Shown here piece after piece: positions 1-19,334 of a stretch of DNA of 64,000 nucleotides; within the stretch, counting starts at the first letter, position 1, and every line of letters starts with the position of its first letter. The stretch comes from Echinococcus granulosus (lineage: Eukaryota > Platyhelminthes > Cestoda > Cyclophyllidea > Taeniidae): NCBI RefSeq assembly GCF_000524195.1, contig NW_020170384.1, positions 2,033,685-2,097,684 on the forward strand, in the 5' to 3' direction. The position numbers and the translations under genes are program-made. Under the pieces are notes generated by a model. The model was not told where the DNA came from, made no database searches, and saw only the letters and a list, made by a program, of their open reading frames with translations.

Positions 1-3000
1 AAAACACCAAAACAACTCCACGCTGGTAGACCCATACACAGGTGTCACATGTCACAGACTAGACCCGGTAAACAGCGTTCTGACTAGTTGTACATATCTG
101 TGACAGTTGCATAGGTCCTATTTGCAAAACGGGGAAATGCCTCTGGACCGGAGACAGAGACATCAATATGACCTTTTGGACAGACCTCAACTTATACCTC
201 ATCAACTAACTGAAATATGGGAAATCATTGCAAGGATGCTGGAGTGAGATTATGTTACTGATTATCTTGGGTACTTTCTCATCACCATCCCATTTTACTT
301 GTTTAACGGAACGCAAGTAATGGAGTTAGTTAATCCCAAGTAGCGTTTGTGCATGTCTCTTTGGAACTGGCAAGCTGCGTGTACTCTGCTTGACTGAAAG
401 TTAGAAAAAGAAAAGGGAGTAACTGTTCACATTTTACAGAAAGATTATAGGATTTATTAATTTCAATTTTCAGAAGACATATAGATGCCTAAACTCGGCA
501 CGTATAGTTGGCATCCTAGGGTAATCGAACCTGATCTTACTTGATGCATTTATGTCCAGGCATTGTAGGAAAAATTACAAAAGAATTAAAATGTTGATAC
601 CTTTGTTGTTTAAGACGGCTTTCTATGGCGGTTATTTTTCCATGGAATGTGGCCCTCTTAAGTGTGAATGAATAGAGAGGCAGTTGAGATGTACTTTAGC
701 TATTCCGTCTCTGATAAGAACGAGAAGAGAGCTGGAGGAGAGTGCGGTTTTTGCAGTTTACATACCCTCTCTCCAAAGCGCTTTATGTGAGTGTGAGAAT
801 TTTGGAAGCATTTTGTGACGCCGCAATATTGCCAACTTGGCTTAAGGCAAACACTAAAGATGGCCAAATAGTGGCATCCCATTGACGTTAATGACCCAAA
901 TAAGCATCACCTATATGTGGTTTTGTCTCTAACATTATCTTAAACTCCAAATTTCTGAATTATACAGTCAGTCGATTCGGGTAGGAATAAAGCGGCAGAG
1001 ACAATTTGCTCCTCCATGATTACTTTCAAATTGATGAGCTTAGAACAACGAACGGGGGAGTGTCCTTCTACAACATAAAATACAGCCAGGTTAGTACTAG
1101 AAGGGCTTTTTCCTTCTTGAAATAACTGACTGATATTTTTTAGCAACTTTAAGTTATCCGAATCTAATTTCTGACCAATTAATTACCATTTAACTCAATT
1201 AATACATCTTTTTGTAAGGCCACAAGTTAGGATGTCTTTAAAAGAAGGAGTGAGCCTAAATACTTTATGCTAATGTCAAAGCCATTTGAGGGGTATTTAG
1301 CGCAGATAATTTTCATCGCCTGCCCCTCTATATAGTCACCACAATGATAAAAATGATTGACCCGACTCCAATGCTGGCATGACTCATGCTGCTATCGAGT
1401 AGCACGCCATCTTATTTCATCATCGTAGGTAAAAACGGTTCCGTAACTGTAGCATCAAACTCCCTATCAAAATTTTCAGCTCGACAAAGCTATGCAATCC
1501 AGTGTTTGCAAACTTTAAAAGATTAGCTAAATCAAGCACAAGGCTTAAATGAAGTAAATTTCTGAATGAATAGTCTTTGATACATCAGCACATCTGACCA
1601 TTACCGAACACGTTTGCATTGTCATATGTTCATCTAAACTGTTAATTGAGATAATTGTAGAAGAACTAAAGTGCAAAGCTCTGAATCGTTTATCAAATGA
1701 GGATGAGAATCGGCTTGAATTAGTGATGTTTTGACAAAGCCCGTCATCTAGTGAGCCGGGTACTTGTCCTCTACGCCACTTCAACGTCCATGACGAGAAC
1801 ACATGCACATATGGGAAGCCTCACTTGACGCCGAAACCTCCTCGCCAGTGTTTCTTTGCTCAGCATTATTTGGGGGTAAATCATATTCTGACTTCATCCA
1901 TTACCAAACATTGGATACTGTACTTTTGCTCTCTAATGGATTTTATACATTCCAACCTGATGAAACTTTATATCTGTGGAAAAGTTTCGTTAGGAATAAA
2001 CTGACAAAATAAACATAAAACATGTGAGCACACTTGGCTATCCATTAAATGTCGCCTCTTCTCTGCCAATCTGAACCATTGAGTCATTTCTCTCCTGTTT
2101 ACGAAAGTTGAATACCTTACAAATATGGTAGGCATAAATAAAAAGGTAGGCCTCATACTGAACCATGTAGAGACTTGAAGGTACACTAGTGAGGTGAATA
2201 GCCACCTTCGGATGCACAAGGGCTGCCAAAAAAGCCTTATGATTCAGTTACTACTTCCTGTTAGTCTTATTCCGAAAAGGCCGTATAAATAATAATTACA
2301 AACCTACACTCTATGAGTGGTTCGAAACTTGAATTTTCCTTCATTCCAAACTAACGTGTCCTCTGGCTTTATGCCGCCTTTCGTCTACATCTTTGCGTAT
2401 CTCAGTATGACAATCTGTCCTATTAGAACTACCAAAGTGCTTAAAAGAATTTTTGTTCCCCACTACATGTAGTACGGTGAAGGCAAGGTTATAATCAACT
2501 TAAGTGGAGTAGGAGGTGTGAGATCAAGTTCTACCTTGCACCAATACAGATCTTGGTATAATGCTTATCAGGATTGGTTATTTTCGGTAACAGAGTACAT
2601 CTAGTATAAAAGTCCTTCCAGATTGAAACATTCTGCTGTGATGAGGTTCACATAGAAACTCGCCTGAAAAGTTACATTCAAACATGTGCCACAGGTGCCT
2701 GCATGTCATAAGTTAGCTATCCCACTTTAAGGTCTCATTCCTCGATAAATCACACCAAAAATTGCTAAAAACAATGAATAATCACACCGGGAGTTTTCGT
2801 CAGACTTCATATAATTGGCAAAACGTTTTGTTCATCATTACCTTTCTTCCTTTCTTAATTGGAATGCAAAATAAGCTCCAAGAAGCGCAATTAGACTGGG
2901 AGCCAGATCTCAACACGGATTAAGTGAAGTGGGGCGGGAAGGCCAATGAAATTGCTCTCATTATTAAGGCTGTCTAACTAGCAGACGAGTAATGTTGTCC

Positions 3001-3889
3001 AGACCATTTCAGAGGTCGGAATTTGCTCTTTTTCACCGTGTGATTTATGACCACATGAAAGTGTATTTGGGATAACTGGCAGTGCACGAAGTAATTGTGA
3101 ATAAAAAACTCTAAAAGTTAGAGACTCTTGTGTACGTTGAAAGAAACAATTTGGCTAATCCCCCATACCATTTTCACATCATCAAAAAAGAACTAAAAGA
3201 AAAAGTGGGCCTCCATGAGCGTAAAATTTTGATTTGTTACAAAACGTTACCTTCTAGTTCGGCTAAGAGCATCAGTGTGAATTAGAACGAAGCTCCTATA
3301 AAAATTGTCTCATGTGTGCCATATTACAGACCAAATGAACGAGTCCGTTCCGGTTAACATACTCAAAAAAATTTTCCATGCCTCTGTCTACTACACCCTG
3401 TGTCTGCTACCAGCAGGATTTCTTTTGCACAGCAAGACTTTTTTTGTTGAAACGCATTTGTTAGCATATGTGCATAAAGTGGAAGTGTTTGTCACTCCAT
3501 TGGACTAAGGAGACGTCTCATTTGCACGGATGACCTTGAGACGAGAAATGTATCCACACAATTTCATCGCTGAGGTTAGGCATATCCGAAAGGCACATGG
3601 GTGATGGGACAGGCCTGTTATCTGGCCTCTGTGATTGTGCAAATCCATTCCCCCTCTACCTTGAGTTAACGAAGTTTCGTGCCCATAAGAATTAAGTCAC
3701 CATTCACTGATGCTTGTCTTAATGCAGTGAATATGCCAAACTTGATTATAATCAGGTATCACGTTAATCTAGAACTGACATGTCAGCATATTTCAGTAAT
3801 GTCTAGTGGGATTCGTTTACATCTTCATCAACTTGGGAAGTCTTGGAAGCTAGGCAAATGAATAACAGTAGGTTTGAATGACTACCAAT

Positions 3890-4060
3890 TTGTTTTACAC
3901 TTCCTTCACGCTCTAAAAACGCGCAGTTGGAAAAGGAATGTTTGCTGACTGACTTGGGATACGAAACGGTTTTTGTATTTCAGCCTTTACCAGAAATGAA
4001 CAAAAATATTGGATGGTTATCCCCAAAGCAATTTATTCACTAGCGACTCTATGCTTCTAG
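3890..4060. repeat. Dispersed repeat R3, copy a (partial)
   Basis: CACTTCCTTCACGCTCTAAAAACG, GGAAAAGGAATGTTTGCTG and ACTGACTTGGGA match the R3 copies near 43.2 and 59.4 kb. Confidence 0.45.
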
Positions 4061-6541
4061 GGCAAGTATCACTTCGTACTTAGAAGTTGTTTACCAGGTG
4101 CCATCCGCCTAATGAAAACGACACAGAAACGGCTGAGATTGGGTCAATATAATGCAGTTCACCTCGGAAACAGTCAAGATTGTTCAGTCAGTTAAAAGAA
4201 ATCCTATTTATTGAAGAAAACCTATCTACCTACCCGTAGGGAGAAGTTACTGTCGCATCCTCATTCCCTCGTCCCTTACTTCTCCAAGTGGTAGCTACCA
4301 CCTTTTCGTGGCTTCTGGACTAGACGGCTACATGCAAAATTAGACACTAGGGAAATGGGTGAGACAGAAACGGAGGTGGCCGTGACTGGGTTATTGCCTC
4401 CAAGTGAAAAAAGGCTTCGATAAAGTGAAATTCCTAAGCTTGTGACTCCTTAGGAAAGGATTGTAGATTGCAACGCTGATTAGTTCCGTCCATAAGTCTT
4501 GATTTTTGTACTAACCTTCTATTGTTATGCAGTTTTTATTATAAAAACCACGCAGCCTCCTTTGGATTCCTTCTGTATTGTGCACGAAGACACACCTAGA
4601 TGCACCAAAGGGCACCTTTTAAAACTTGGACGGTGAATTCCCTTTCAATATCAACAGCGCATACTTCATTTGCATAGGGCGCCTCCCTGTATTTCCTTCT
4701 ATCTTTTTTTTTAAATGCGTCTACCTCTATTCTTATTTTCAAGCAAGGGACACGTATTCGAAGAACACATTACACCCACCAGAAAGAAATAGAAGAGTAG
4801 GTTTATGCTGGCACTCAGGGGAGGTAAATAGATTATAAAAACTTGACCTGGCTCCAAAATAGGCTTCTTTTTAAAAGGTAAGAATAGTAATCCACACACG
4901 CAGTTATTTGTTGTCATCAAGATGTTCCGAAGTCCCTTCATTTCAGTCACCTATGCTCAGTTTTTCCCTTCACTACGCAAAAAATTCCACTAAACTTTGG
5001 TACAGATTCGCTTTCTGATGAGATTGTCTTCATAGCTAATTCGTCTTTACCAACTATAAAAAAATACATTACTATAAGATTTTAAAGTCATGGTGACAAA
5101 GCTGTTAAATACAGTTGTCCGACTTTATTTACCCAGCGGAAGAACCGATATACTTGCATGATAATGAAAAAATAGATGTTCAACAGACAGCATACTGATT
5201 TCTTTCATCGAAGCGATATTGCTTCATCCTGGTTAAAGCATCGAATCGCATGCTTTGAAGGGATTTTATTTCCCTTTTATGACTAAAGCTCAAAATACTT
5301 TGTGCACAGACAGTCTTGCCCATAACTCCAACTGCTCCTGTGTGTACTCGTGGATATGACTGCCTACACCCCACCTAAGGGTAATGCATGCACATGTCTA
5401 GCCTGCTCCAAGTCATCTGCAATGTCGAGTTTCACGACGACAAGAGAGCATTGGCCTTCTAGCAGCAAGCTCCATAAAGGTACTTCGGCACAAACAAAAA
5501 ATTTACATGGTAGACACACCTTTCCTGGTCATTAATCTGCTGACCAATGATGTTTCTCTCTCTGGGTGAGGCCTCTACACTTTCACAGACGATAAAGTGA
5601 AATCCACCAGCATCTCACAAATGGTGAGGTACTCGAGATAATTATACAGTCACTTATGTTATCGAATGTTTAACTTAGGCTAACGGTATCAATTATAGCT
5701 CTAATTAATGTGGAGGCGGGAATTCCTCAGTGTCTAAGTACCTAAGGGTCCTTCAGCTGAGGGTCACAGGCTAAGACAAAATACCTCTACAGTTCTTTTA
5801 GACTGCTACATTTAATTGGAAGATTGAAATGATTAATGAGGAAGAGAGAAGGCGTAATATAGGTACCATTTATTATTTTGTACATTTGAAAGAACTGTCC
5901 TTGCTTTAACGTGCAAATATACCGCCTCCAATTCTCAACTTCATGGTATTGTATTGGGATTATCAGCGGCATTGTTATTCTATCTACGCTGAGGAAGGAG
6001 TAGAACCCATTCGCAGTATTGCTGCTTTATCTAGCATTCAAATCCATACTTTATTATCGGGTGACAAACAACAGAATTGGAATGGCATTTGCAAATTTAC
6101 AATTTGCGTGTCATTTGATGACTAGGAGGTATTCCCTAGAACTTGAGCCGAGAAAGAAATAATAGTAAAAGAGGGAACTTAATCTGCATAATCGAGGATA
6201 TTGATAAATAAGTATAGGCTGTAGATGAATGTGGACTGGACTTGTGCCAAAGCAGCTGAGTAATGGTGATCTAAAAAGGAACTTTCAACAAGGTGTCTCG
6301 CCTTCCTCATTGGTTGTACCTTTTGTCATTACAAACACCCATTATGCAGTCAACACTGGAGCAGCCGTGTGCAATGACAAATGGCGTGTCTCGCTCCGCA
6401 TCTGGTACTCGCCACTACGCATCACTCCAGCAACCACAGAGAAGCCTGGCAAAGTGTAACTTATATTTGGTCAAACTCATGCTTGAGGAGATATAAGACA
6501 ATATGCTCCAATTCCTCAGTTAACCGAAATAAAGGATGTAG

Positions 6542-6705
6542 TGTAGAGCCCCGCAACTTCTCCGAAGACGGAAGCATAAATAATACTCGGATCGAATAAG
6601 TATTTTCGACGTGCAGCAGAGCCTGGAGGCTGCTCGCATGACCCGGAGGCGGAGCACCTAAATGACAAGTTGTCAAAACAGAGTTAAACAAACAACTACC
6701 GGATT
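6542..6705 (-). mobile_element. Solo LTR, degenerate
   Basis: TGTAGAGCCCCGCAACTTC, GAAGACGGAAG and AATACTCGG match the LTR end region. The other end resembles the copy-4 LTR (GTTTAACTC on the minus strand). No internal region adjoins it. Confidence 0.55.
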
Positions 6706-9179
6706 AGGGCAACGCTACCTCAATCTGGTGCTTTGGGGTTTGAACTTCAAGACAAATAAGTTTATTCTACTAGCCGTGCTATTGGATTTGTGTTCTATTC
6801 TGTGAGCCCGTACAGGTTTTATGGTTTGAGAAGATGCTAGGAACACATTCAACCATATTCTTTGATAGCAAATAGCAATTTGGATTAAGGTACTGAATTC
6901 AAATTCCACTAATGGGTGGGTGTTAGGCGTGCTGATTCTATTTAAAAACACAAAACTATGCCACTTTAGTGCACGCTAACCTTACCCGGAAAGGTACTTT
7001 TCTGTTTCAGCTGTGCGGAATTTGACATTGCGTGTCGGTTAGGCTTAACCCTCCTATCACCTGCTTGCACATAAGTATAAAACTGTTCCCACTTGGGTAA
7101 AAGTACCACCAAAAGTTTATTTTATACTCATTGGGTTAAGGTCTTAGGCTTCAGGGCTGAAAAAACTACCCTGAAAGTAAAAATTGAGAGCAATGTATTA
7201 AATTATACAAACAGAACAGTAAAGGATGACACAACTGGGTCTTTCACTATCTATCTGTCTTCCTTTAGGTTCAATATCTAACCTTGTACCATAGAATACA
7301 TTGCTTTGATGCCGCCTAAGATAAGCATTAAAATAAAGGATGTGATTGGCTCAACAGATAACCCGTCTCAGGGGAAACATAACTATGGAGTAACACATCT
7401 GTCGAAGATCCAGCGGCCTTGAATACGAGGTAAACTAGTTTAATGGCTAGCAAAATTTTATTTTTAGCTCATCAAGTGAAAATCTTGGATTGGTGATACA
7501 TCGAAAACGATGCAACGGAGCGAACAAATTTCACATATTTGTCTGTAAGCGAAACGGATCGCAACTGTCTGCGCAACATTTTCAGTTAGTTTAATCCATA
7601 CATTAAAGCAGAAATCGACAATTCTAGGTATCAAGAATTGGTTTCTGTTACACTGAAACAACTGCGGTATCATCGCTTAGAAGTCAGATCTCCTCAATAT
7701 CTTAACAAATCCGCTACGAAAATCTTCAAGGCGAATTGATTACCGCCAATACATTGTTTAGCTGCGCTGCCAAGTGTCATTAGTTCTTGCAAAATGTACT
7801 TAGGACATTGTAAAACCGTGACGTACACCAAATCATTGACAATTTTTAAACTCAACCCAACTGTTTGTGGCACGATTTAAGAAGCAGTTATTGCGGAGCG
7901 GAGAGGAACGCATAGCACTTTTGGCCGCAAGGTTCAGGGCAGGTAGATCGGGACGTGACAACTATGTGGAGATGTGCGCGAACGTCTAGAGCGTTATCTT
8001 TTTCGCAATCTTTGTTTACAACTTTTTTCATTTACAGATGGCATTACACTGCAATGCAATGTTTATTTTCAACCTTGTTCAAGCCAATAAAAAATACAAG
8101 GCTTAAAGTGAGATAAGTGAATGACTTGCAATGCATTTGACCCTGTAAGTCACACTTCCCTCACACATGCTAAACTAATAGCGCGGATTATCACCTAAAG
8201 CAGGGACATGTTGTTGTTGAACTTCTATTGCTAATCCAAAATCGCTTTTCGTAACTGGATCTTTGTACGATATTGATAGCTTCTTCAGAATTATGTATTA
8301 TTTCATGAATATACGGTCCCCAGCATTCCCTGTTGGTAAATGCCTATTTCTACGAGTGAATAAGCAACCCTTTGGGATGAGGAAAACACGTAGAGCTCTT
8401 CCTCTGACAGGGCGCAGCTGGGCTAACTGTGCAGCGCGCGGTAGTGTACATGAATCCAAAGTTGGACCATTTCTTTTTGGTAACACTTGAGGTGAATTTA
8501 ATCCCGCATTGACACTAGGTATTGCGAATAAGACTGCAGGGGTTGATTTCAATGAAGGAATTGATTTGCTTCCCTAAAATAAGGAGGTAAAAATGAAGAA
8601 ACTTCCTCGTCTTAACACCTACTCGAGATAACGCGTCACTTTGAAAGTAGACGAAACTCTCCCAACTGATTATGAATAGCAGCTCTCAAGAAGTATGCTT
8701 CATTGAGCTGGCTAAACAAATAACTTCTAAGTCGCCAGGGAAAACACCCCAAACATGCCTCCATCTCGCCCTGCTCCCAATTGTAATGCTTGCCTTTAGT
8801 GCTAAGTAATGAATTAACTCATGATTTGGAACATTCCACGACTCAACCAGGCCGTAAAATGCCTCAATGCAGCTGCAGCCAAATCAACGGACGACAACGA
8901 GACCCACATGCTTTGGCTGCTACCATTCACAGGCTTTCACGATGAAGAGTTACCTCACTCCCATTGCACAGAGAAAGAAACACCCCGTCCACCACGCCAA
9001 ATTCAAGCACATCGAGGAAGTGTGGTATGTCCAGCTTGCAAGATAACGCCACAAAAAGTAGGCCAAGTCCACCCCATTAACCAGAACCAATACTGAAAAA
9101 GAGTACAGAAAGTGAAAAGTGTAGTACATTGCACACATCCTAATTCTCACACAAAATTAAGTCACATTGAACACGCATT

Positions 9180-9573
9180 ATAGGTGTAATCAAGAAAGAG
9201 ATGAAGAGGGAGAGAAAGGAAAGAATAGAGGTGAGGATGAGAAAAGGAAGAATACAGCCCAGTGGAGAATGGGACGGTTTAGGCGTCTTTGGAGCGTAGC
9301 TTTGGATTTGGGAGACCAAAGGGAAAACACGGGATAGTTGAATATTTACAATTGGAGAGAGGGAGGGAGAAACATGAAAGAGCCGGAGAGAGATGAGGAA
9401 AAGAAATGATATGAAAGAAGGCAAGAACAGGGTGATGGGACTGAAAGACCCACATATCACCATCTTTTTTTTCGCCCTCTCCCTTCTCTTTTCCTTTTCT
9501 ATATGTACAAACAGCGGTGGTTGGGAGAGAGAGAGAGAGACAAAAAGACAAGAGCAGGGGTGAAATCGCTGTG
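9180..9573 (-). other. Pyrimidine-rich 3' UTR region of the PTEN-like gene
   Basis: The plus strand is almost all purine (GA-rich, with a GA microsatellite at 9525-9540), so the PTEN transcript would be CU-rich directly after its stop codon. No close AATAAA was found; the nearest minus-strand AATAAA is at 8062-8067. Confidence 0.4.
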
Positions 9574-14642
<5,069 letters not shown>

Positions 14643-16700
14643 TCAATGCACAAATTTTGATAATACCACAACAACCATCTCAGAGGGCTTTAACAATAGA
14701 ACAGGAGGGAATCACCACAAAGACCTAAACAATGTATTACGACATGAGTCTTTTTAAAGGCAACGTGTACCCAATCAGCCAAGATAAACTAATTCGTAGA
14801 AATTGGTGATCTTAAACTGTCAGCTTTATGTGAAGATGCTTGTCACTACTATCACTACTACCATGGTAGCAAGCATAGGCGGGAAAGTGCCGCTCCCATA
14901 GAGATAGAGAATACGGAGAGCAATTTATGAGGCGGGCTTGTACTTTCCCACACACACTGGATTCAGGAGAGACGGAGCAGAACAAAGGGGCCATAAAAAA
15001 TGGATCATTTAAGGAGAGTGGAGGGGGAGCAATGGCGGAGGGTTGAGGTCGTGTGTCTGTGAACAGGGTCAATGCGGTACAAAAGTGTAAAATTACAGTC
15101 CACCAATGAGGCCGTATGTCTGTGGGAATGGCATTACTGGGTAACACAGGCACCAAGCCTGCAGCAAAAACAAAATTCCAATAGATGGAGGCGTGCAATC
15201 CACTTCCGACCCACTTAATCCAGCCTACCGGCTAGCCATATAACTTTCAACGCTAGCGAGTGGAAAAGTTAGCCAGGCAATGCTGCCCTTGTTTTTGTGC
15301 CTGTATCATGACAACTCAAAATTATAACTTAAAAATTGCGAAATGTCAGACTTGAACGTGCTACTTTGCGAAGGGAATAAACTCAAAGTAGAGCAGCTGC
15401 GATGCTAAGCAGCCGTACAAAGCAAGTAAGTACTGACAAAACATTTTGTCCAGTACTCAATAGAAGCAGCGCCTAATGGTCACAAAAGATATTAGCTAAT
15501 TCCAAAAACGGTGCCTGACAAGAAGATAGAAAAACGAATAAGTGCAGACACTGACTAATTTTGGTGTGGTACTAAAACAAGAGCACAAAAATAATTACCT
15601 CAGATCCTATGAATAATTTGATCCCACTCAATAACGGTGGTGCGAGACAGTCGTAACAACGAGATTCTTTAGGTAGGAACAAGTTTCTTCAAAAGCGAAT
15701 CGACTGTTTTAGGAAACGATTAAGGACTGTTAAGCAGACCAAAAGACGGCTAGATGCGCACTAATGGTGTGACGCAACAATACGTTTAAGGCCGGCATCT
15801 GCTAGTTAGCCAGTATTATTTGGATTGATCGCAAGCTCACTAAAGGTAAATACAACGCAATTAATCCAAAAGAGTCTACAAGCCCCACACTCGTTTTTTA
15901 ATCGAAAGACAAATAAGCACAGAATTCCCTGACTAAAGCATAAAGAAGCGTTCATGGACAAAACGTTCCAAGACATTATTTTGCTTGGTGGCGGAATTTT
16001 CAACGAATCCTATGAACAGCATTTAATACCAAGCAACCTTCTAGGTTGAATATTGTTTGTTCACTAGCACATCAACTTAACAAGAAATAACAGTAAACAC
16101 AGCACAACAAACACACCTGTTATGGATGCGAGCGAAGACCAGAGTCGTACGCAAAACGTACTGGTGCACCTATCTATATCCACGGTACACTTCGACGAAC
16201 TAATTGGGTAGAAATGACAAATCCAATAAGCATCATGCTTCCATTGCATCACCCTTTTAAGGCCATCGTCTAGTGATTTATTAAAATAAACCCCACATAT
16301 CAGAGATTCAAAAATGCTCGGCCACCGCAAGCGCCGAGAAAAGTAAGCGAAATTGCTCATTCAGATACAAAAGCGGACAATGTCTTAAAGACTGAAATGA
16401 GGAAGGGCTCAAAACAACCAAACATCAAGAGAAAACCGGTACACATTAGAAATGGAATTGTTTCCAATATATTTTACTAGAGTAAGTATAATATGAAATT
16501 TTACGCATATGAGATGCCTTTGGTACAGCGGATTAAAAATGAACTACATGAACATGTGATGTTTAGAATATCCAAGTTCCACAGAACCTTAATTTACACA
16601 CGCAAGTTATACTTAGTATGTACTGTATTTATACTGTACACAGACCGGTTCGTTTACCCCAAGATTTATCGGCATTCAAAGTAGTACGGAAGGGCATATA

Positions 16701-16890
16701 TGTAGCGTCCCGAGACTTCCCTGAAGACAAAAGAAGGCACAATACTCGGGCAGAATATGTATATTCAGCACAGAGAAGGTGTCTGGGCTACTGGCATGGC
16801 CCGAAGGCCAGCCTACTTGGCGGGATACAAGAAGGTTAATTCAAAGTGGCGCCTCACCAACACCGAGGAACAAATCACCATCGTATTACA
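16701..16890 (-). mobile_element. Solo LTR, complete
   Basis: 190 bp, on the minus strand from TGTAATACGATGG to GGGACGCTACA. It is flanked by TATA on both sides, a possible 4-bp target duplication. It is the best-preserved LTR in the window and served as reference for the others. Confidence 0.7.
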
Positions 16891-17954
16891 TATACTACTG
16901 GCGTGGAGGGCGGCTAGGAAACCATGACCCTGACCTCAGATCTATGCATTTGTGGCCGCCGAAGAGTTTCTACATGTATGAGGAAGTTCGGGAGAGTGTA
17001 GAAAGTTTCCACAGATAATGCAGTATGATATGTGCTGGTTTGACTGTACCTCTTTAGTTGAGAAGCCGTCAGTATATGCGATCCCCGTATCTAGGCGAAC
17101 ACCAATGACCCTTGAAGAGGAAACAAACCCTGAACTCATATAACCTCGTTTTCCTGCACACTTTTGTAACACCTCTCTAATGAAAGATGCCCCCTCTTAC
17201 CAGTCTACCGTCCCAAGAGAGTGTAAGCAGAAGTGGAATAGATAAGTACTGAATCCTCTACCATTGGATATTAATACTATTATTACCATTATTTCACCAT
17301 TAGTGGTGATACAATACTTCATTTTGCGATAAATACTGGAGATATTGGCAGACAAAAAAATAATTTGGATTAACAATTCCAGAGAACCTATATCGTAAAA
17401 GACTCAGGAGCTCAAAGATTAGGCTTGTAATATGTTATCGAAGTAGAAATGTTCCAAGCTGCATTTAGTACTTTCACAGATGCAAACGAAACTTCTTCAA
17501 AGTAGGGCCGATCAATCTTTACCCAATAAAGGTAAAAGATTCCTACGATGCAAGCTCATTATCATCACCATACATCAGTCCGTAAGCATCATCTAGGAGG
17601 TTCGAATCAATGCTCAAAGTTTAAGAATCCCTAAAATTCAGGCCGTAGAAATACACGTATTTTTAAAGCCATCAAATATGCGAGTTCCTTTGGTTGTATA
17701 CAGGAGTGGGGATTTTCAAAATCCGGTGGCATCATTAAGCAATGTAGGTTAGTACCTTAACAATATCGTCTGTACAGCTGAATATACTTCATCCCATACT
17801 TAAAGTTTAGTGAAATAAGGACGGACCGGATTGCTACTAGCCGCATTTTGTGTTGTGGAATGACGATTTTCATACTTCCAATCTTAATGCTCCCATGAAC
17901 TCTGTAGAGCAGAAACTGGAATGGCAAGTTCACGCTCTGGAAACCGGGTACGTA

Positions 17955-18125
17955 TTGTGGCTCCCCAAGACTTCCCAGGAGATGAAAGAAGGCATAGCAC
18001 TTGGGCAGAATATATATTGCCGACGTACTGTAGGGCTTGGGGCTAAGGACATGGCCAAGAGGCCAGGCCACCCGATGGATGCACAATAGTGAAGTCCTAG
18101 CTGGTTTGTTACCAAAACTGCGAGT
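17955..18125 (-). mobile_element. Solo LTR, degenerate
   Basis: Matches the reference LTR over AAGACTTCCC..GAAAGAAGGCATAGCACTTGGGCAGAATAT and GACATGGCCAAGAGGCCAG. The ends are eroded and coordinates approximate. Confidence 0.55.
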
Positions 18126-19334
18126 TAACCAAGCACTTAACATATCACACGTGTACAACTATTTTGCAACTTCAAGATGAGAAGCTACGGTTTGCACTTT
18201 GAGGCGTCATCTTTTCGCCTTCTTTTTTACATTAACGATGACCGTAGGATTGTGGCACACAATGAAACATCTGCGTCAAGCTGTTCGCGCATATTTGCTA
18301 GCTTAGCCATTGGAGAATAACACGAGTGCCTGAACTATCCAGCATACCAGAAGTGTGTGGACATATATGGACCCAAATATTGGCTCCAAATATCTAAGCG
18401 ACCACGTGACTGCCAATTTGAACGCACTTTCATGAAAGGTTTGCACAAAAGCTACCCAAATAACCCACACACATCATCAGTAAGAGAACACCAGAATGGA
18501 GACATGACAATCAGAGTAGCCATATTGAAAAAACAGGACGCTCAACGCTACTCACTCTGCGCACCTAATTCAGATGTGGACGACCTTCCGTAAAAATTGC
18601 CCCGAATTGCTTATGATCAATGGGATCTACTAGACGCTTTTCCTCGCGTCATTTAAGAGTTAGGCACAAAGTGGAGCGAACATCAAGATAGCCATAAAGG
18701 TCGGATCTTCATTTAACCAGAAGCTAAATTCAAGGAAGGCTCTAAGACATTTATTATTTTGTTGGGAAAAAACAAGCAATATTATTACATACAAACATTT
18801 ACAAAGTGAAATATTGAGTTGGTCTGCAGTCTTCAACTGTTCAGTTGGTAACGGGTTTTCAAATATACAGTTCCGCCTTAAATAGGTGAGAATTTGCTGT
18901 AAGAACAATATGTACCGAAGTTCACATTAATATGTAAAATAGCTCTACGCCTTTCAAATCATTAACCAAAAACAGTAGTGAAAAAAACGCACTTGTTGAG
19001 TCGTTTATAAAACCAAGACACGTAAGATCGATGCCTTTTACAAGTTCGGCAGTGCGGCTAAGCAACGCTAAAGAAACCAACTATGGATATATCATTTTTC
19101 CGCGCTACCAATTCTTTCACCCTATCAGAATGAAGGATTTTTAGACCTCAGCATCTCATGACACATTCGTTAGTAACTGGGGGAATAAAACTAGGTTTAA
19201 TCAAAAGCGGTTGCAGATACACACAAACTACGTTCCTGTGAAGGTTTCGTACACCACTCTACATCCACAAGGCATGTCACCAGTGCAGAAATCCACTGTC
19301 GACAAAATCGTCGCTGGAGAGAACCGAAACCCAC

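Larger units (their letters stand above)
1..9179. other. Non-coding sequence with scattered repeats
   Basis: Only short open frames without recognisable domains or codon structure. It holds R3 copy a and a degenerate LTR. I see no RNA gene or other structure I can support. Confidence 0.5.

Noticed and set aside
8821..9096. 91-residue plus-strand open frame
   Set aside because: No domain recognised and no homologous motif. It lies in presumed PTEN 3' flank.
14812..15198. 128-residue open frame on the minus strand upstream of PTEN
   Set aside because: No recognisable domain, no splice or start context and composition like the surrounding non-coding sequence. Probably chance.
16701..16890. First read as a tRNA-derived SINE because of its ~190-bp length and many copies
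   Set aside because: TG..CA termini, pairing around a shared internal region, an adjacent primer-binding-like site and a purine tract make it an LTR.
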